Positions 28,299 through 37,159 are shown, counted from the stretch's first letter. The stretch is 64,000 bases of DNA from Calidifontibacillus oryziterrae (GCF_000331575.1 NZ_ANOK01000005.1:1-64000), one strand, 5' to 3'. The notes: generated by a model from the letters alone, not told the origin. A program made the numbers and translations.

Positions 28299-29356
28299 CC
28301 GCCAGCTTCCATTCCATCATCTTTGCCGTCACTTGTTACTTTTAAATAAGCTGTTGCACCTTTTGAAGCGTGATTGAACTGATGCGTTACAATTGGATAT
28401 ACACCCTCTTCAACAACAGTAAATTCGACTACTGCACCACCACTTGCTGGAAGCATAACAGTTTGCATGCCTTCAAAGTGATTAGCAGGATTCCCATCAA
28501 TATACACATCATCAAAAACAGTTCCGACAACATGGAATGAGCTTACTTCATTTGGTCCCACATTATTCACATAAAGTCTAACTTTGTCTCCGACCTTAGC
28601 AAGTAGCGGATTATCTTTTGTACTTCCAACAACACCATTCGTATTTACTTGACCTTCTGTTAATGCTTTTGCTGAAAATACTACATGACTTGGTTCCCCA
28701 TTTAACATATCTTCATAATCGTTATACTTATACCACTCATTTTGTACAATTACATACTCTTTATCCACTTCAGCATCTGTTGGATAACCGTTTTTTGGCA
28801 TTACAATGATCACGCCGTGCATTCCATTTGCAATATGTGACAGGACAGGCTTTGTTCCACAGTGATACATGAAGACACCTGGTTTATTAGCATTATACGT
28901 AAATGTTCCTGACTCATCTGGCATAACATCAATAAACTTTTTATTCGGTGCAGCGTGTACAGCATGGAAATCCATGCTATGAGGGATTGATGGGTCCATA
29001 TTTTCTAGCGTGAAATTGATTTTGTCTCCTTCATTTACAACAACTAGTGGACCTGGAGCTTCCCCGTTAAATGTCCAAGCTTTATAAATATTTCCTTTAT
29101 CTATTTCAATATCAGTAATTTGAGCTGTCATTTTGACATTTACTTCATGCTCGCCTACTCTTTCAATTTGAATAGGGGTAGGTGCTTGATTTACACCTTT
29201 ATGAGGTGCAATCACTTCGTTTGCTTTCTCTTCAGCTTGAACTACTTCTTCCTTTGCATACTTATTTATATTTATATAAAATTCACTTGTATTCCAACCG
29301 ACTAAAACTAAAGCACTTAAACCAATAGCTAATGATACTTTTACTTTATTTTTCAT
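28292..29356 (-). CDS. nirK: Copper-containing nitrite reductase
   Basis: It reduces nitrite to nitric oxide at the outer face of the membrane. 354 residues with an N-terminal signal or anchor helix (about 7-22), then two cupredoxin domains. Visible ligands: type-2 copper His131 and His165, and His325 in THQFNH; type-1 copper Cys166 (MYHCG), His174 and Met179 (HIANGMHG), plus His126 of PHSMDFH; catalytic Asp129 and His275 (SSFHVVG). All key residues are present, so activity is expected. An Fnr box at 29420-29435 indicates anaerobic induction. No nor genes are seen in the window. Confidence 0.93.
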   Translation of the reverse strand: MKNKVKVSLAIGLSALVLVGWNTSEFYININKYAKEEVVQAEEKANEVIAPHKGVNQAPTPIQIERVGEHEVNVKMTAQITDIEIDKGNIYKAWTFNGEAPGPLVVVNEGDKINFTLENMDPSIPHSMDFHAVHAAPNKKFIDVMPDESGTFTYNANKPGVFMYHCGTKPVLSHIANGMHGVIIVMPKNGYPTDAEVDKEYVIVQNEWYKYNDYEDMLNGEPSHVVFSAKALTEGQVNTNGVVGSTKDNPLLAKVGDKVRLYVNNVGPNEVSSFHVVGTVFDDVYIDGNPANHFEGMQTVMLPASGGAVVEFTVVEEGVYPIVTHQFNHASKGATAYLKVTSDGKDDGMEAGGH

Positions 29357-29394
29357 AATAAATACCTTCCTTCTAGGTTTTTATTAGCTTCAGT

Positions 29395-29435
29395 TATCTA
29401 GTAAGGTTCGTGACAACTTTGTGAAACTATTCACA
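29395..29435 (-). promoter_or_regulatory. Fnr box and -10 of nirK
   Basis: TGTGAAACTATTCACA (29420-29435) is a perfect TGTGA-N6-TCACA Fnr/CRP palindrome. A -10-like TAGATA (29395-29400) places a start near 29388, so the box centre is close to -40, the classic class-II activator position. Fnr is the expected ligand in Bacillaceae. Confidence 0.75.
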
Positions 29436-29573
29436 AATGACGCTAAAAAAATTAGACCCATTAATTTGTAACTAAAGTTAGTTTTTATTATTATCACTAT
29501 CCTTACAGTGCAATCTTAATTTATTTAGTGATTGTTTACAACTCACAATATATTCCAATTCCAAAATGTTTCC

Positions 29574-30401
29574 CTAAGACTTATTGATACTACATATTAT
29601 AAACATAACCATTGCACTTAACGTCTTTAAACCTGATTTCCCTAAATTATAGGCAGTTTGATAGGCATCTTCAAAACTATTAAATGCAAAAAATGCTGGA
29701 AACTCAGCCTCTGGTCGTGGGAATATTTCTAAAACAGCTTCAGTTGCTACTCCTAATGTACCTTGATGGCCCATGAACAAATCCTTGAGACGATAACCTG
29801 TTGAAGATTTACGAATTTTTTTGCCGCCACCTTCACCGACATGAATCACTTCTCCTGTAGGTAAAACATGTTCGAAACTTATAACTAAATCTCGAGTATG
29901 TCCATAACCTGAGCCGACTAAGCTAAATCCACTACAACCAATCCTGCCACCAACACAGGCATTAACATACCCAGCAGGATCATCCGGATGCCAATATCCT
30001 AGCTCACCAAGAACTTTATTTAGCATAAGTAAATTTATACCAGTTTGAACGGTTACACACATATTTTCCTCATCAATTTCAAGGATTCTGTTCATTCTCT
30101 TTATATCAATAACAATTCCATGCTTTAAGGGAACAGCTCCGTCCGCTAATCCACTTCCGCCACCCCGAGGGACAATAGGAATCTTATACTTATTTGCTAT
30201 TTTTACAATTCCAACAACATCATCTGTTGAATCCGGGAAGACAACAATATCAGGTAAATGTTTTTTCCATTGTTGGACAGGGAAAGGGGAACAGGAAGCG
30301 CTTCTAACAACGCGATGTCTCATTTCTGTTAAGACATTTTCCTTACCTAGTGCTGCGATCAATTCTTTTACCGCTTCATCATTTGCTTGTGTTGTAGTCA
30401 T
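29574..30401 (-). pseudogene. FAD-linked oxidase (GlcD-like), C-terminally truncated
   Basis: The 275 residues contain the FAD-binding PCMH domain of glycolate/lactate-oxidase GlcD: VPRGGGSGLADGAVP, then DPAGYVNACVGGRIGCSGFSLVGSGYGHTRDLV. Homologues run to about 450-500 residues with a C-terminal catalytic cap that is missing here. The chain breaks off after GLKTLSAMVMF with an unrelated tail and a TAG. No continuation was found in any frame in 29440-29573. Probably a deletion remnant. The codon at the stop is TAG, so selenocysteine recoding does not explain it. Confidence 0.7.
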
Positions 30402-30660
30402 TCTTTACAACTCCTTTTTTGTTAATTTCAAGATAAAGTTAAAACTTTTAGGAATTAACTTTCTGTACAATCTTTAATATGCAAATACCGTGCCAACATA
30501 CTTAGGGGCTTTTAGACTTGTAAATTAGTTTTTTTAGGTAGTCATTTTCAGAGGATTTATTCAAATTTGGAATTTATATATTAAAAATTGAATATTGACT
30601 ATTTGTTATAAACAAACACACATTCAAAACAAAGAATCTTTTTTCAGTTCGGTTTTCTAT

Positions 30661-30706
30661 TACTGTGTTTACAAATACTGTGTCCACAAATACTGTGTTC
30701 ACAAAG
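30661..30706. repeat. 15-bp triplicate upstream of the seleno-peroxiredoxin gene
   Basis: Three consecutive copies of TACTGTGTTTACAAA with small changes (TCC and TTC in the middle). They lie about 60 bp before the predicted -35 and could bind a regulator. The rest of 30402-30828 has no gene. Confidence 0.7.
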
Positions 30707-30767
30707 TTTTCGCAAACATTTATTTCCATCAAAAATGATGGGCCGTCACAATAATGGTATAGTTAAT

Positions 30768-30795
30768 TTGACAGAATATTTTACTTAAACATAAT
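30768..30795 (+). promoter_or_regulatory. Promoter of the seleno-peroxiredoxin gene
   Basis: A consensus TTGACA (30768-30773), a 16-bp spacer and CATAAT (30790-30795). The sequence CATAATCATTAA across the -10 is a partial Per/Fur-type box (core only), a weak hint of peroxide control. Confidence 0.55.
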
Positions 30796-30828
30796 CATTA
30801 ATTTCAATAGGAAAGAAGGTGAATAACA

Positions 30829-31548
30829 GTGCCTGAAGAATTCAAACCTGGTTGTCAGAGACCTGCTACAAGAAATACTGCACCTAGTACAGAAAATGTT
30901 GTCATTGAGAAAATCGAAAAGGAGAGGGAAGAAACCATGATAAAAGTTGGCAAACCTGCACCAGATTTTCGAGCTGCTGCTTATCATCAAGGAAAATTTA
31001 TTGAAACGAGTCTTTCTGAATATAAAGGTAAATGGTTGTTACTTTGCTTCTATCCAGGTGATTTTACATTCGTTTGAGCGACAGAAGTTTCAGCAGTTGC
31101 TGAAAAGTATAATGAATTACAAGCTTTAAATGCGGAAGTTCTATCAGTGAGTGTAGATAGCGTTTTCGTCCACAAAATGTGGAATGATCATGAATTGTCA
31201 AAAATGATTGATAAAGATGTGCCATTCCCGATGCTAGCTGATCAAGACGGTAGTATAGGAAAAATGTATGGCATCTATGATGAAGATGCAGGAGTGGAAA
31301 CAAGAGGACGATTTATTATTGATCCAGACGGCATTGTTCAAGGCTTTGAAGTATTAACCCCACCTGTGGGAAGAAACGTAAGTGAAACGATTCGCCAAAT
31401 TAAAGCGTTCCAACACGTTAGGGAAACAAATGGTTCTGAAGCAACACCATCTGGCTGGAAGCCGGGCAAACAAACCCTGAGTCCTTCACCGGAATTGGTT
31501 GGAAACGTATGGAAAGCATGGTCGGTAAAAGAAGCTTTTGAAGATTAG
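30829..31548 (+). CDS. Selenocysteine-containing peroxiredoxin (PrxU-type); TGA at 31075-31077 read as Sec
   Basis: A peroxidase of the AhpC/Prx1-like group, 239 residues if the in-frame TGA is decoded as Sec83. The context is [18 protein letters not shown], exactly where other peroxiredoxins have FTFVCPTE; the TGA replaces the peroxidatic Cys and both sides are intact in the same frame. A perfect 7-bp hairpin with loop AGTT lies 10 bases after the TGA, fitting a bacterial SECIS. The usual C-terminal resolving Cys (VCPxxWKPG) is Thr here ([10 protein letters not shown]); other Cys are Cys9 and Cys73. A 36-residue N-terminal extension precedes [10 protein letters not shown]. Start GTG behind AAGGTG. 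Requires selA, selB, selC and selD elsewhere in the genome. Confidence 0.88.
31088..31105 (+). promoter_or_regulatory. Predicted bacterial SECIS hairpin
   Basis: TTTCAGC (31088-31094), loop AGTT (31095-31098), GCTGAAA (31099-31105). The loop begins 17 bases after the TGA and has G as its second base, meeting the known rules for SelB-binding elements (loop 16-37 bases from UGA, G among the first two loop bases). Confidence 0.75.
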
Positions 31549-31770
31549 AAGACAAGTGACTTAAATCAACGAGTTGTCTTTTGAGGTGCAAAAAGTAATA
31601 AATCAGGCGTGGGAACTGTTCTTGTGGAAGCATGGGGACAGTTCTTGTACTTTCAGCTTCGGAAGTGAAATTGAAATGTAGGATTTTCCCATCCCTAGGT
31701 AACGGTTTATACAATCTAATTCTAATTTGAATAGATTGTAGTAAAGACTGTTTGCAAAGGGGGGATAGTA

Positions 31771-32055
31771 TTGGCACAAAAAGGCTATAGACGGTTCTGC
31801 ATTTTCCCAGGCTATAATTGGTGCGGACCAGGCTGCAGTGGACCAGGCGCACCGGTTAATGACTTAGATGCAGCGTGCAAACGTCATGATGAATGCTATA
31901 GATATCATCGAAATCCATGTGAATGTGATCGTGAATTTCTACACCGTCTTCGCTTGATAATGAATCCCTATTCACAAAAAGGGAGACAAGCACGCCTTAT
32001 GTATAATTATATGAAGCTTCAATCTATTTTTACATGTGGATTTTACCGAAGGTAA
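31771..32055 (+). CDS. Phospholipase A2-like protein (parvovirus VP1-like PLA2 domain)
   Basis: A 94-residue, very basic, Cys-rich protein. It has the PLA2 calcium-loop motif YNWCGPGCSGPG (about 15-26) and the active-site helix DAACKRHDECY (about 33-43) with the His-Asp pair. This is the type found in parvovirus VP1 and some Bacillus proteins. No signal peptide is visible, so it may be cytoplasmic or spore-associated. Starts at TTG, behind AAGGGGGG. Whether it hydrolyses phospholipid cannot be judged. Confidence 0.75.
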   Translation: MAQKGYRRFCIFPGYNWCGPGCSGPGAPVNDLDAACKRHDECYRYHRNPCECDREFLHRLRLIMNPYSQKGRQARLMYNYMKLQSIFTCGFYRR

Positions 32056-32060
32056 AAATC

Positions 32061-32105
32061 AAAACAGGTGCTATCCTCAAAATGGGACAACACCTGTTTT
32101 TGCAT
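32061..32105 (+). terminator. Terminator after the PLA2-like gene
   Basis: AAAACAGGTG pairs with CACCTGTTTT around a 20-base loop, followed by TTG. It lies 6 bp after the stop. Confidence 0.8.
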
Positions 32106-32143
32106 TTAAACTATTTACATAGCTTTTGATACTCTTTTTACAT

Positions 32144-32403
32144 TAGTAAAACTTCTAATGCTCATTATTCGGTAATAAAACTTCTAATACCCCTTTTGCG
32201 GTAATAAAACTTCTAATACCCCTTTTGCGGTAATAAAACTTCTAATACCCCTTTTGCGGTAATAAAACTTCTAATACCCCTTTTGCGGTAATAGAACTTC
32301 TAATACCCCTCTTGCGGTAATAGAACTTCTGATACTCCTCTTGCGGTAATAGAACTTCTGATACTCCTTTTGCGGTAATAGAACTTCTGATACCTTTTGC
32401 GGT
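32144..32403. repeat. 29-bp tandem array, 9 copies
   Basis: Unit TAATAAAACTTCTAATACCCCTTTTGCGG-like, nine copies, drifting gradually from left to right (AAAAC to AGAAC, CTAATAC to CTGATAC). The last, degenerate copy runs into the stop codon of the threonine aldolase gene (GCCCCTTTCGCTA). Confidence 0.92.
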
Positions 32404-32418
32404 AGGATGCCCCTTTCG

Positions 32419-33450
32419 CTACTTTTGGAGTAGTTTTTCTAATTCTTCAATAAAAGCGGACACTGCCTCTTCTTTCGTTGCCCAAGATGTTACGAGACGA
32501 ATCGCTGAGAGATTCGCATCTACTTGTTCCCAAATTAAAAATGAAAATTTTTTCTCGAGTTCGGCAATTAAAGAATTTGGTAAAATTGGGAACACTTGAT
32601 TAGATGGCGCATGGGTCAAAAATTGAAAATTAGCCCTCGTAAATCCATCTCTAAGAATGTTGGCCATTTTATTAGCATGTGCGGCAAGTTCAAAGTACAA
32701 GTTATCTTTGAAAAGCTCAAGGAACTGTATACTTAACACTCTTCCTTTTGCAAGGATAGCTCCTCTTTGCTTCATATGAAAGCGAAAATCCTCTTTAAGA
32801 GAATCCCGACAAATGACTAATGCTTCACCTAAAAGCGCTCCATTTTTTGTCCCGCCAATATAAAAAGCATCTACTAACTTAGGGAGATCACGTAGTTTGA
32901 GATCACTTTCATCCGAACATAGTGCTGATCCTAACCTCGCCCCGTCCATAAACAAAATAAGACCATGATCATCACAAAACACTCGTAATTGCTCAAGTTC
33001 ATCTTTTTTGTAAATTGACCCGATTTCTGTGGAGTTTGATATGTATACTAGTTTTGGAATTACCATATGCTCATCTGTATGGATGTCAAGCACCTTCTGC
33101 AATTGCGCTGTGGTAAGCTTACCATCAGAGCTCTCTACAGTTAGTATTTTGTGTCCAGTCGCTTCAATTGCTCCAGTTTCATGAGTATTTATATGTCCTG
33201 TACTTGCTGAAATCGCGGCATGATGCGGTCTAAGAAACGCTGAAAGAGCTGTGAGATTCGTTTGAGTTCCTCCAGATAAAAAGTGAATATCTACATCAAC
33301 CCGTTCTAATTTTTGCTTTAACAATTCAATTGCTTTTTTCGAATAATAATCTTCCCCATAGCCCTCCTCTTGGTTAAAATTGGATTCGACTAAGGCATTC
33401 AAAATTCTAGGATGGGCGCCTTCACTGTAATCGTTTTTAAAGCTGTACAT
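32419..33450 (-). CDS. ltaE: Low-specificity L-threonine aldolase
   Basis: A PLP enzyme of 343 residues splitting L-threonine or allo-threonine into glycine and acetaldehyde. It begins with FKNDYSEGAHPRIL, shows HINTHETGAIEATGHK and the GARLGSAL segment, and the PLP lysine in IGGTKNGALLGEALV. Length is normal. The gene stands alone; a GGAGG-like site precedes the ATG. The related aminotransferase/beta-eliminating lyases share this fold, so beta-eliminating activity on other amino acids remains possible. Confidence 0.85.
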   Translation of the reverse strand: MYSFKNDYSEGAHPRILNALVESNFNQEEGYGEDYYSKKAIELLKQKLERVDVDIHFLSGGTQTNLTALSAFLRPHHAAISASTGHINTHETGAIEATGHKILTVESSDGKLTTAQLQKVLDIHTDEHMVIPKLVYISNSTEIGSIYKKDELEQLRVFCDDHGLILFMDGARLGSALCSDESDLKLRDLPKLVDAFYIGGTKNGALLGEALVICRDSLKEDFRFHMKQRGAILAKGRVLSIQFLELFKDNLYFELAAHANKMANILRDGFTRANFQFLTHAPSNQVFPILPNSLIAELEKKFSFLIWEQVDANLSAIRLVTSWATKEEAVSAFIEELEKLLQK

Positions 33451-33571
33451 ATAATAGCCTCCATTATTATTTAAGATTGTATATTTTTTATCCTATCATA
33501 ACATGTAACGATAACACATCACCTTGCAATTTTTCACGCAACAATATCACTGCAACAAAACTACTGTGACA

Positions 33572-33626
33572 AAAAGATAAAGGTTATTTGTCCCTATCTC
33601 ATTACTGATAAGAAACAAATAACCTT
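33572..33626 (-). terminator. Terminator downstream of the GlsB/YeaQ gene
   Basis: AAGGTTATTTG pairs perfectly with CAAATAACCTT around a 25-base loop, ending leftwards in TATCTTTTTG. Confidence 0.75.
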
Positions 33627-33696
33627 AATTCCGTATTACAATAGCTAACTTCCCAATACAAAGCAATTATCCTAATCGGTCTTTACAAAATCTACA

Positions 33697-33963
33697 TTAA
33701 ACAAGCTTATCAATTATTTTAGCGATAATACCTACAATAATAACTACGATAAAAGCACCAATCAGCGCAGGAACTAATGAAAATCCAATAACCATCGGAC
33801 CCCAATTCCCGACTAAACGAGGACCTACCCACGCGCCTATAAATCCCGCTAGTAAAACCCCAGCCCAGCCACCAGGCATAGTAAACGGAGTTACCTTCTC
33901 TGCAACAGTACCTATGACGAAGGCTATCATTGCAGAAATGATCAAAGTTATAACGCTAGTCAT
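33697..33963 (-). CDS. GlsB/YeaQ/YmgE family stress-response membrane protein
   Basis: An 88-residue protein with three hydrophobic helices and the Gly-rich family motif PGGWAGVLLAGFIGAWVG (about 30-47). Formerly called transglycosylase-associated protein. These are abundant general-stress membrane proteins of unclear function. Monocistronic, with its own terminator at 33572-33626. Confidence 0.85.
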   Translation of the reverse strand: MTSVITLIISAMIAFVIGTVAEKVTPFTMPGGWAGVLLAGFIGAWVGPRLVGNWGPMVIGFSLVPALIGAFIVVIIVGIIAKIIDKLV

Positions 33964-34039
33964 CCTTCAAACTCCTTTTTACTAGCTTATTCACATTCTG
34001 CAATGATTGTTCGTAATGTTTTATGAGAAGACTATCGTA

Positions 34040-35230
34040 TTAGTTTAAGTCCTCAAACTCCTTTGCAATTCTTTCAAATGCCTCTTTTATCATCGGCCTT
34101 GGCGATGGAATGCAAATTCTTTGATAATGCAACCCTTCTTCGCCGAACATAATACCGTCTTCTAATATAACATTTGCCTTGTTGTAGATACGGTCGTGTA
34201 CTTCTTTAGGAGAAATCCCATATGAGCTAAAATCCATCCACATAATATACGTCCCTTCAGGAATTCTTACCTTAACCTTTGGCATCCTTTCGGCTAAAAA
34301 CTCTACTACCCATTCCATAGTTCCATCAATGTATTCCTTTAGTTGCTCTAACCAATCCTCGCCATGATTATAGACGGCTATGAGCGCAGAGATAGTAAAT
34401 GGTGAAGCTAATTGCATACCAAGCTCATTCGTAAATGTCTTCCTTAACTCTGGATTAGTGATGATTACATTTGTACAATGTAGACCGGCAACATTAAATG
34501 TTTTATTAATCGCTGTAAACGTGATGATATGCTCCGTACTGCTAGCAGCTTTTGCTATTGGGATAAAGGAATGATTGCTGCGAATTAAATCACCATGTAT
34601 CTCATCAGCGAAAATAAGAACCCCGTTCCGATCACATATTTCAGTCAATTTTTGCAGCTCTTCACGATTAAAAACGCGACCAGTCGGATTTTGTGGATTA
34701 CATAAAATAAATAGCTTTGTATTTTCCTCCTTTGCTTTTGCTTCAAAATCAGCAAAGTCAATGGAGTAATACCCATTTTCATCAGTGATCAAGGCGTTAT
34801 TCCTTACTTGCCTTCCATTAGATTCAATCACTCTTGTAAAAGGTGGATACACAGGTCGTTGAATAATTACGCCATCACCTTGTTTTGTAAAAGCCTTAAC
34901 CGCAACATTTAGGGCATGCACTGTCCCAGGACTATATACAATTTCATCTTTTTTGATGTCCCAATCATGTCTTTTTTTAAACCAGTGCTGTATAGCTTCA
35001 TAATAGTCATTTGGGAAAACAGAATACCCGAATATTCTATGGTCTACTGTTTTATGTAGAGCATCAACTAAAGGTTGTGGAACTGGCAAATCCATATCTG
35101 CAGTAAACAACGGTATCGTATTTTCATCGTACCGTTCCGTAAGCCTCATTTTTTTTATTAGTTCTCCACCATCCCATTTCATTGAATATGTATTTCTACG
35201 ATTAACAATTTCATCAAAATTATATTTCAT
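34040..35230 (-). CDS. patB: MalY/PatB-family aminotransferase, cystathionine beta-lyase type
   Basis: A 396-residue PLP enzyme, aminotransferase class I/II of the MalY/PatB subgroup; members cleave cystathionine or cysteine to pyruvate, NH3 and thiol. It begins FDEIVNRRNTYSMKWDGGEL, as PatB does, and shows LCNPQNPTGRVF, FADEIHGDL and the PLP Lys region TAINKTFNVAGL. The subgroup call rests on the N-terminus; substrate uncertain. No T-box or S-box was seen upstream. Confidence 0.82.
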   Translation of the reverse strand: MKYNFDEIVNRRNTYSMKWDGGELIKKMRLTERYDENTIPLFTADMDLPVPQPLVDALHKTVDHRIFGYSVFPNDYYEAIQHWFKKRHDWDIKKDEIVYSPGTVHALNVAVKAFTKQGDGVIIQRPVYPPFTRVIESNGRQVRNNALITDENGYYSIDFADFEAKAKEENTKLFILCNPQNPTGRVFNREELQKLTEICDRNGVLIFADEIHGDLIRSNHSFIPIAKAASSTEHIITFTAINKTFNVAGLHCTNVIITNPELRKTFTNELGMQLASPFTISALIAVYNHGEDWLEQLKEYIDGTMEWVVEFLAERMPKVKVRIPEGTYIMWMDFSSYGISPKEVHDRIYNKANVILEDGIMFGEEGLHYQRICIPSPRPMIKEAFERIAKEFEDLN

Positions 35231-35407
35231 ATGGACTCCTCCTTGATTCTCAGTTATTTCTCAAAAAAATGCATTACCCTATATTTCACAATTAGCAAAT
35301 GTAAAAGTTCCGTTTATGATTCTAATATAGAACTTTGACGGAACTTTTAGTACTTTCATATTACTAAAATACATGGTAAAACACTAATAATTAAGAATTG
35401 GAATAAA

Positions 35408-35438
35408 AGCAAAAACTGCCGAGAATGTCCCGACAGTT
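35408..35438 (-). terminator. Terminator of the ABA-sandwich gene
   Basis: AACTGCCG pairs with CGACAGTT (one mismatch) around a 9-base loop; read leftwards it ends in TTTTTGC. It lies 67 bp past the stop at 35505. Confidence 0.65.
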
Positions 35439-35504
35439 AGAAGGTTTAGTAAGAAAGCTCATTTTTTTAAGTAGAAAGAATTTTAGTAGAAGGTTATTTA
35501 TTAA

Positions 35505-35825
35505 TCAACATAGTGTTTGCCATATTTTACTTGTATTTGTAACAGAGCTTTTTTCAATAATTGAATAAGCTGCATTTGTGATTGCTTGCGCTAATGTTTC
35601 GCCTGTTTCCTTTATATCGTTAAAACAGGCTTCGGTGCCATTTGCCACAAATTTAAATCCGAATTTTTCCAACTGCTCCACTATTAACATTGCATGGTCT
35701 AGGTTTTGTTCTGGCTGAAAGTCATTAGTATGAATAAAAACTCCTTTTTCATAATCATACCAACGATCCCACCGATTTAATTTCCAACCTAGTATACGAC
35801 GAGCAATAGATTCTATTTTTTCCAT
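35505..35825 (-). CDS. Phage ABA-sandwich domain protein
   Basis: A 106-residue protein resembling the phage ABA-sandwich domain (BC1872-like), a small alpha/beta fold common in prophage and accessory regions. Visible features: WDRWYDYEKGVFIHTNDFQP near residue 20, DHAMLIVEQLEKFGF, and the C-terminal GETLAQAITNAAYSII. I chose the inner ATG at 35825, 9 bases after AAGGGG; the ATG at 35864 has no site. No other phage genes are near, so this is a lone cargo gene. Confidence 0.65.
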   Translation of the reverse strand: MEKIESIARRILGWKLNRWDRWYDYEKGVFIHTNDFQPEQNLDHAMLIVEQLEKFGFKFVANGTEACFNDIKETGETLAQAITNAAYSIIEKSSVTNTSKIWQTLC

Positions 35826-36094
35826 ACTCCATTTCCCCTTTATCTTTTTTTCCGGCCTATCCATTTGTTATATAACAAATGATATTATTTTTTATAATTA
35901 TATAACAGAATAATAATGATTGCCACCTTTAAATTACGTATTTTTTTTCAAAAGGGGATACGCCAACAACCCTCAATTTGATGACGAATTAATGTAGCAA
36001 AATTACAAACCCCATTATGAAATGGTATGATCTTGAAACTTGTGTTCCTATACTTTGGTGCTATTTGTGAACATTTTGTGACAACCTGCAAAAT

Positions 36095-36170
36095 AATACC
36101 TACTATTAGTACTAGGTGTAAACTTTGTTACTGCGATTTGTACTTCCTATTGCTATAATGAGTAGGTATT
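36095..36170 (+). promoter_or_regulatory. Extended -10 promoter with flanking inverted repeat, upstream of nitronate monooxygenase
   Basis: TGCTATAAT (36151-36159) is an extended -10. An exact 10-bp inverted repeat lies around it: AATACCTACT (36095-36104) and AGTAGGTATT (36161-36170). One arm overlaps the likely transcription start, so looping repression is plausible. The rest of 35865-36205 holds no gene. Confidence 0.45.
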
Positions 36171-36205
36171 AGTGCTTTCAAACCAATTTGAAATGGGGTT
36201 TTTTC

Positions 36206-37159
36206 TTGAATTTTCCACAATTAAAAATAGGGCATATGATGCCCAAGGTTCCAATCATGCAAGGCGGTATGGGCGTTGGTATTTCATTAAGTGGGCTTGC
36301 ATCCGCTGTTGCAAATGCCGGGGGTATAGGGATCATTTCGGGTACAGGCATTTCTATCGATGAAATGATCACACATATTAGAAGGGCAAAGGAGCGCATT
36401 AAGGGTACAGGTTATATTGGAGTAAATGTCCTTTTTGCTATGAATGATTTTGCAGAAAAAATGAAAGCAGCCATTGAGGAAAAAGTTGATTTCATTATCT
36501 CAGGTGCTGGAATTTCGAGAGATATGTATGCTTGGGGGAAAGAATCAGGCATACCTGTCATTTCGATCGTATCTTCTGCAAGGCTCGCTAAAATGTCTGA
36601 ACGACTTGGAGCTTCCGCAGTTGTTGTTGAAGGACATGAAGCCGGTGGACACCTTGGGACCGAAAGACCTTTATTTGACATATTACCTGAAGTAGTTGCA
36701 GCTGTTAACATTCCGGTTATAGCTGCAGGTGGTATTTTAACAGGTGAAGATTTGGCACGAGCATTAAATATGGGAGCTGCCGGAGTTCAAATGGGTACGA
36801 GGTTCGTTGCCAGTGAAGAATGTGATGCACCGTTATCTTTTAAAGAAAAATATATCAGCGCTCAACTCGAAGATACGATCTTGGTAAAAACAACCGTTGG
36901 ACTCCATGGTCGGGCGATTAAGAATTCTTTCACTGATCTAATTGCTGATGATAAAAAGGTAAAGATAAAAAAATGTATTGATTGTCTAAAAAGTTGTTCT
37001 CATCGCTTCTGTACGTTAGATTCCCTAATTACATCTATGAACGGCGATTGCGAGAATGGTATCGTATTTGCCGGTGCAAGAGTTCATGAAATCAAAGAAA
37101 TTCTTCCAGTTCAAAAGATTATTAACAATATCATGAGAGAATATGAAGCTTGTAGGTAA
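36206..37159 (+). CDS. Nitronate monooxygenase (2-nitropropane dioxygenase family)
   Basis: An FMN TIM-barrel enzyme of 317 residues that oxidises alkyl nitronates such as propionate-3-nitronate; FabK enoyl reductases are related. Family features: PIMQGGMGVGIS near the N-terminus, the catalytic region VVVEGHEAGGHLG (His near residue 150), GGILTGEDLARALNMGAAGVQMGTRFV for FMN phosphate binding. An unusual C-terminal insert with KKCIDCLKSCSHRFC (four clustered Cys) suggests a metal site, as seen in some clostridial members. The TTG at 36206 is preferred (GGGG 7 bases upstream). Confidence 0.78.
   Translation: MNFPQLKIGHMMPKVPIMQGGMGVGISLSGLASAVANAGGIGIISGTGISIDEMITHIRRAKERIKGTGYIGVNVLFAMNDFAEKMKAAIEEKVDFIISGAGISRDMYAWGKESGIPVISIVSSARLAKMSERLGASAVVVEGHEAGGHLGTERPLFDILPEVVAAVNIPVIAAGGILTGEDLARALNMGAAGVQMGTRFVASEECDAPLSFKEKYISAQLEDTILVKTTVGLHGRAIKNSFTDLIADDKKVKIKKCIDCLKSCSHRFCTLDSLITSMNGDCENGIVFAGARVHEIKEILPVQKIINNIMREYEACR

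Noticed and set aside
30829..31548. Nonsense-mutated peroxiredoxin pseudogene
   Set aside because: The single TGA sits exactly on the peroxidatic Cys and is followed by a SECIS-like hairpin; no other damage is seen.
35505..35825. Prophage
   Set aside because: Only one phage-type small domain gene is present, with no integrase, structural or lysis genes and no att repeats.
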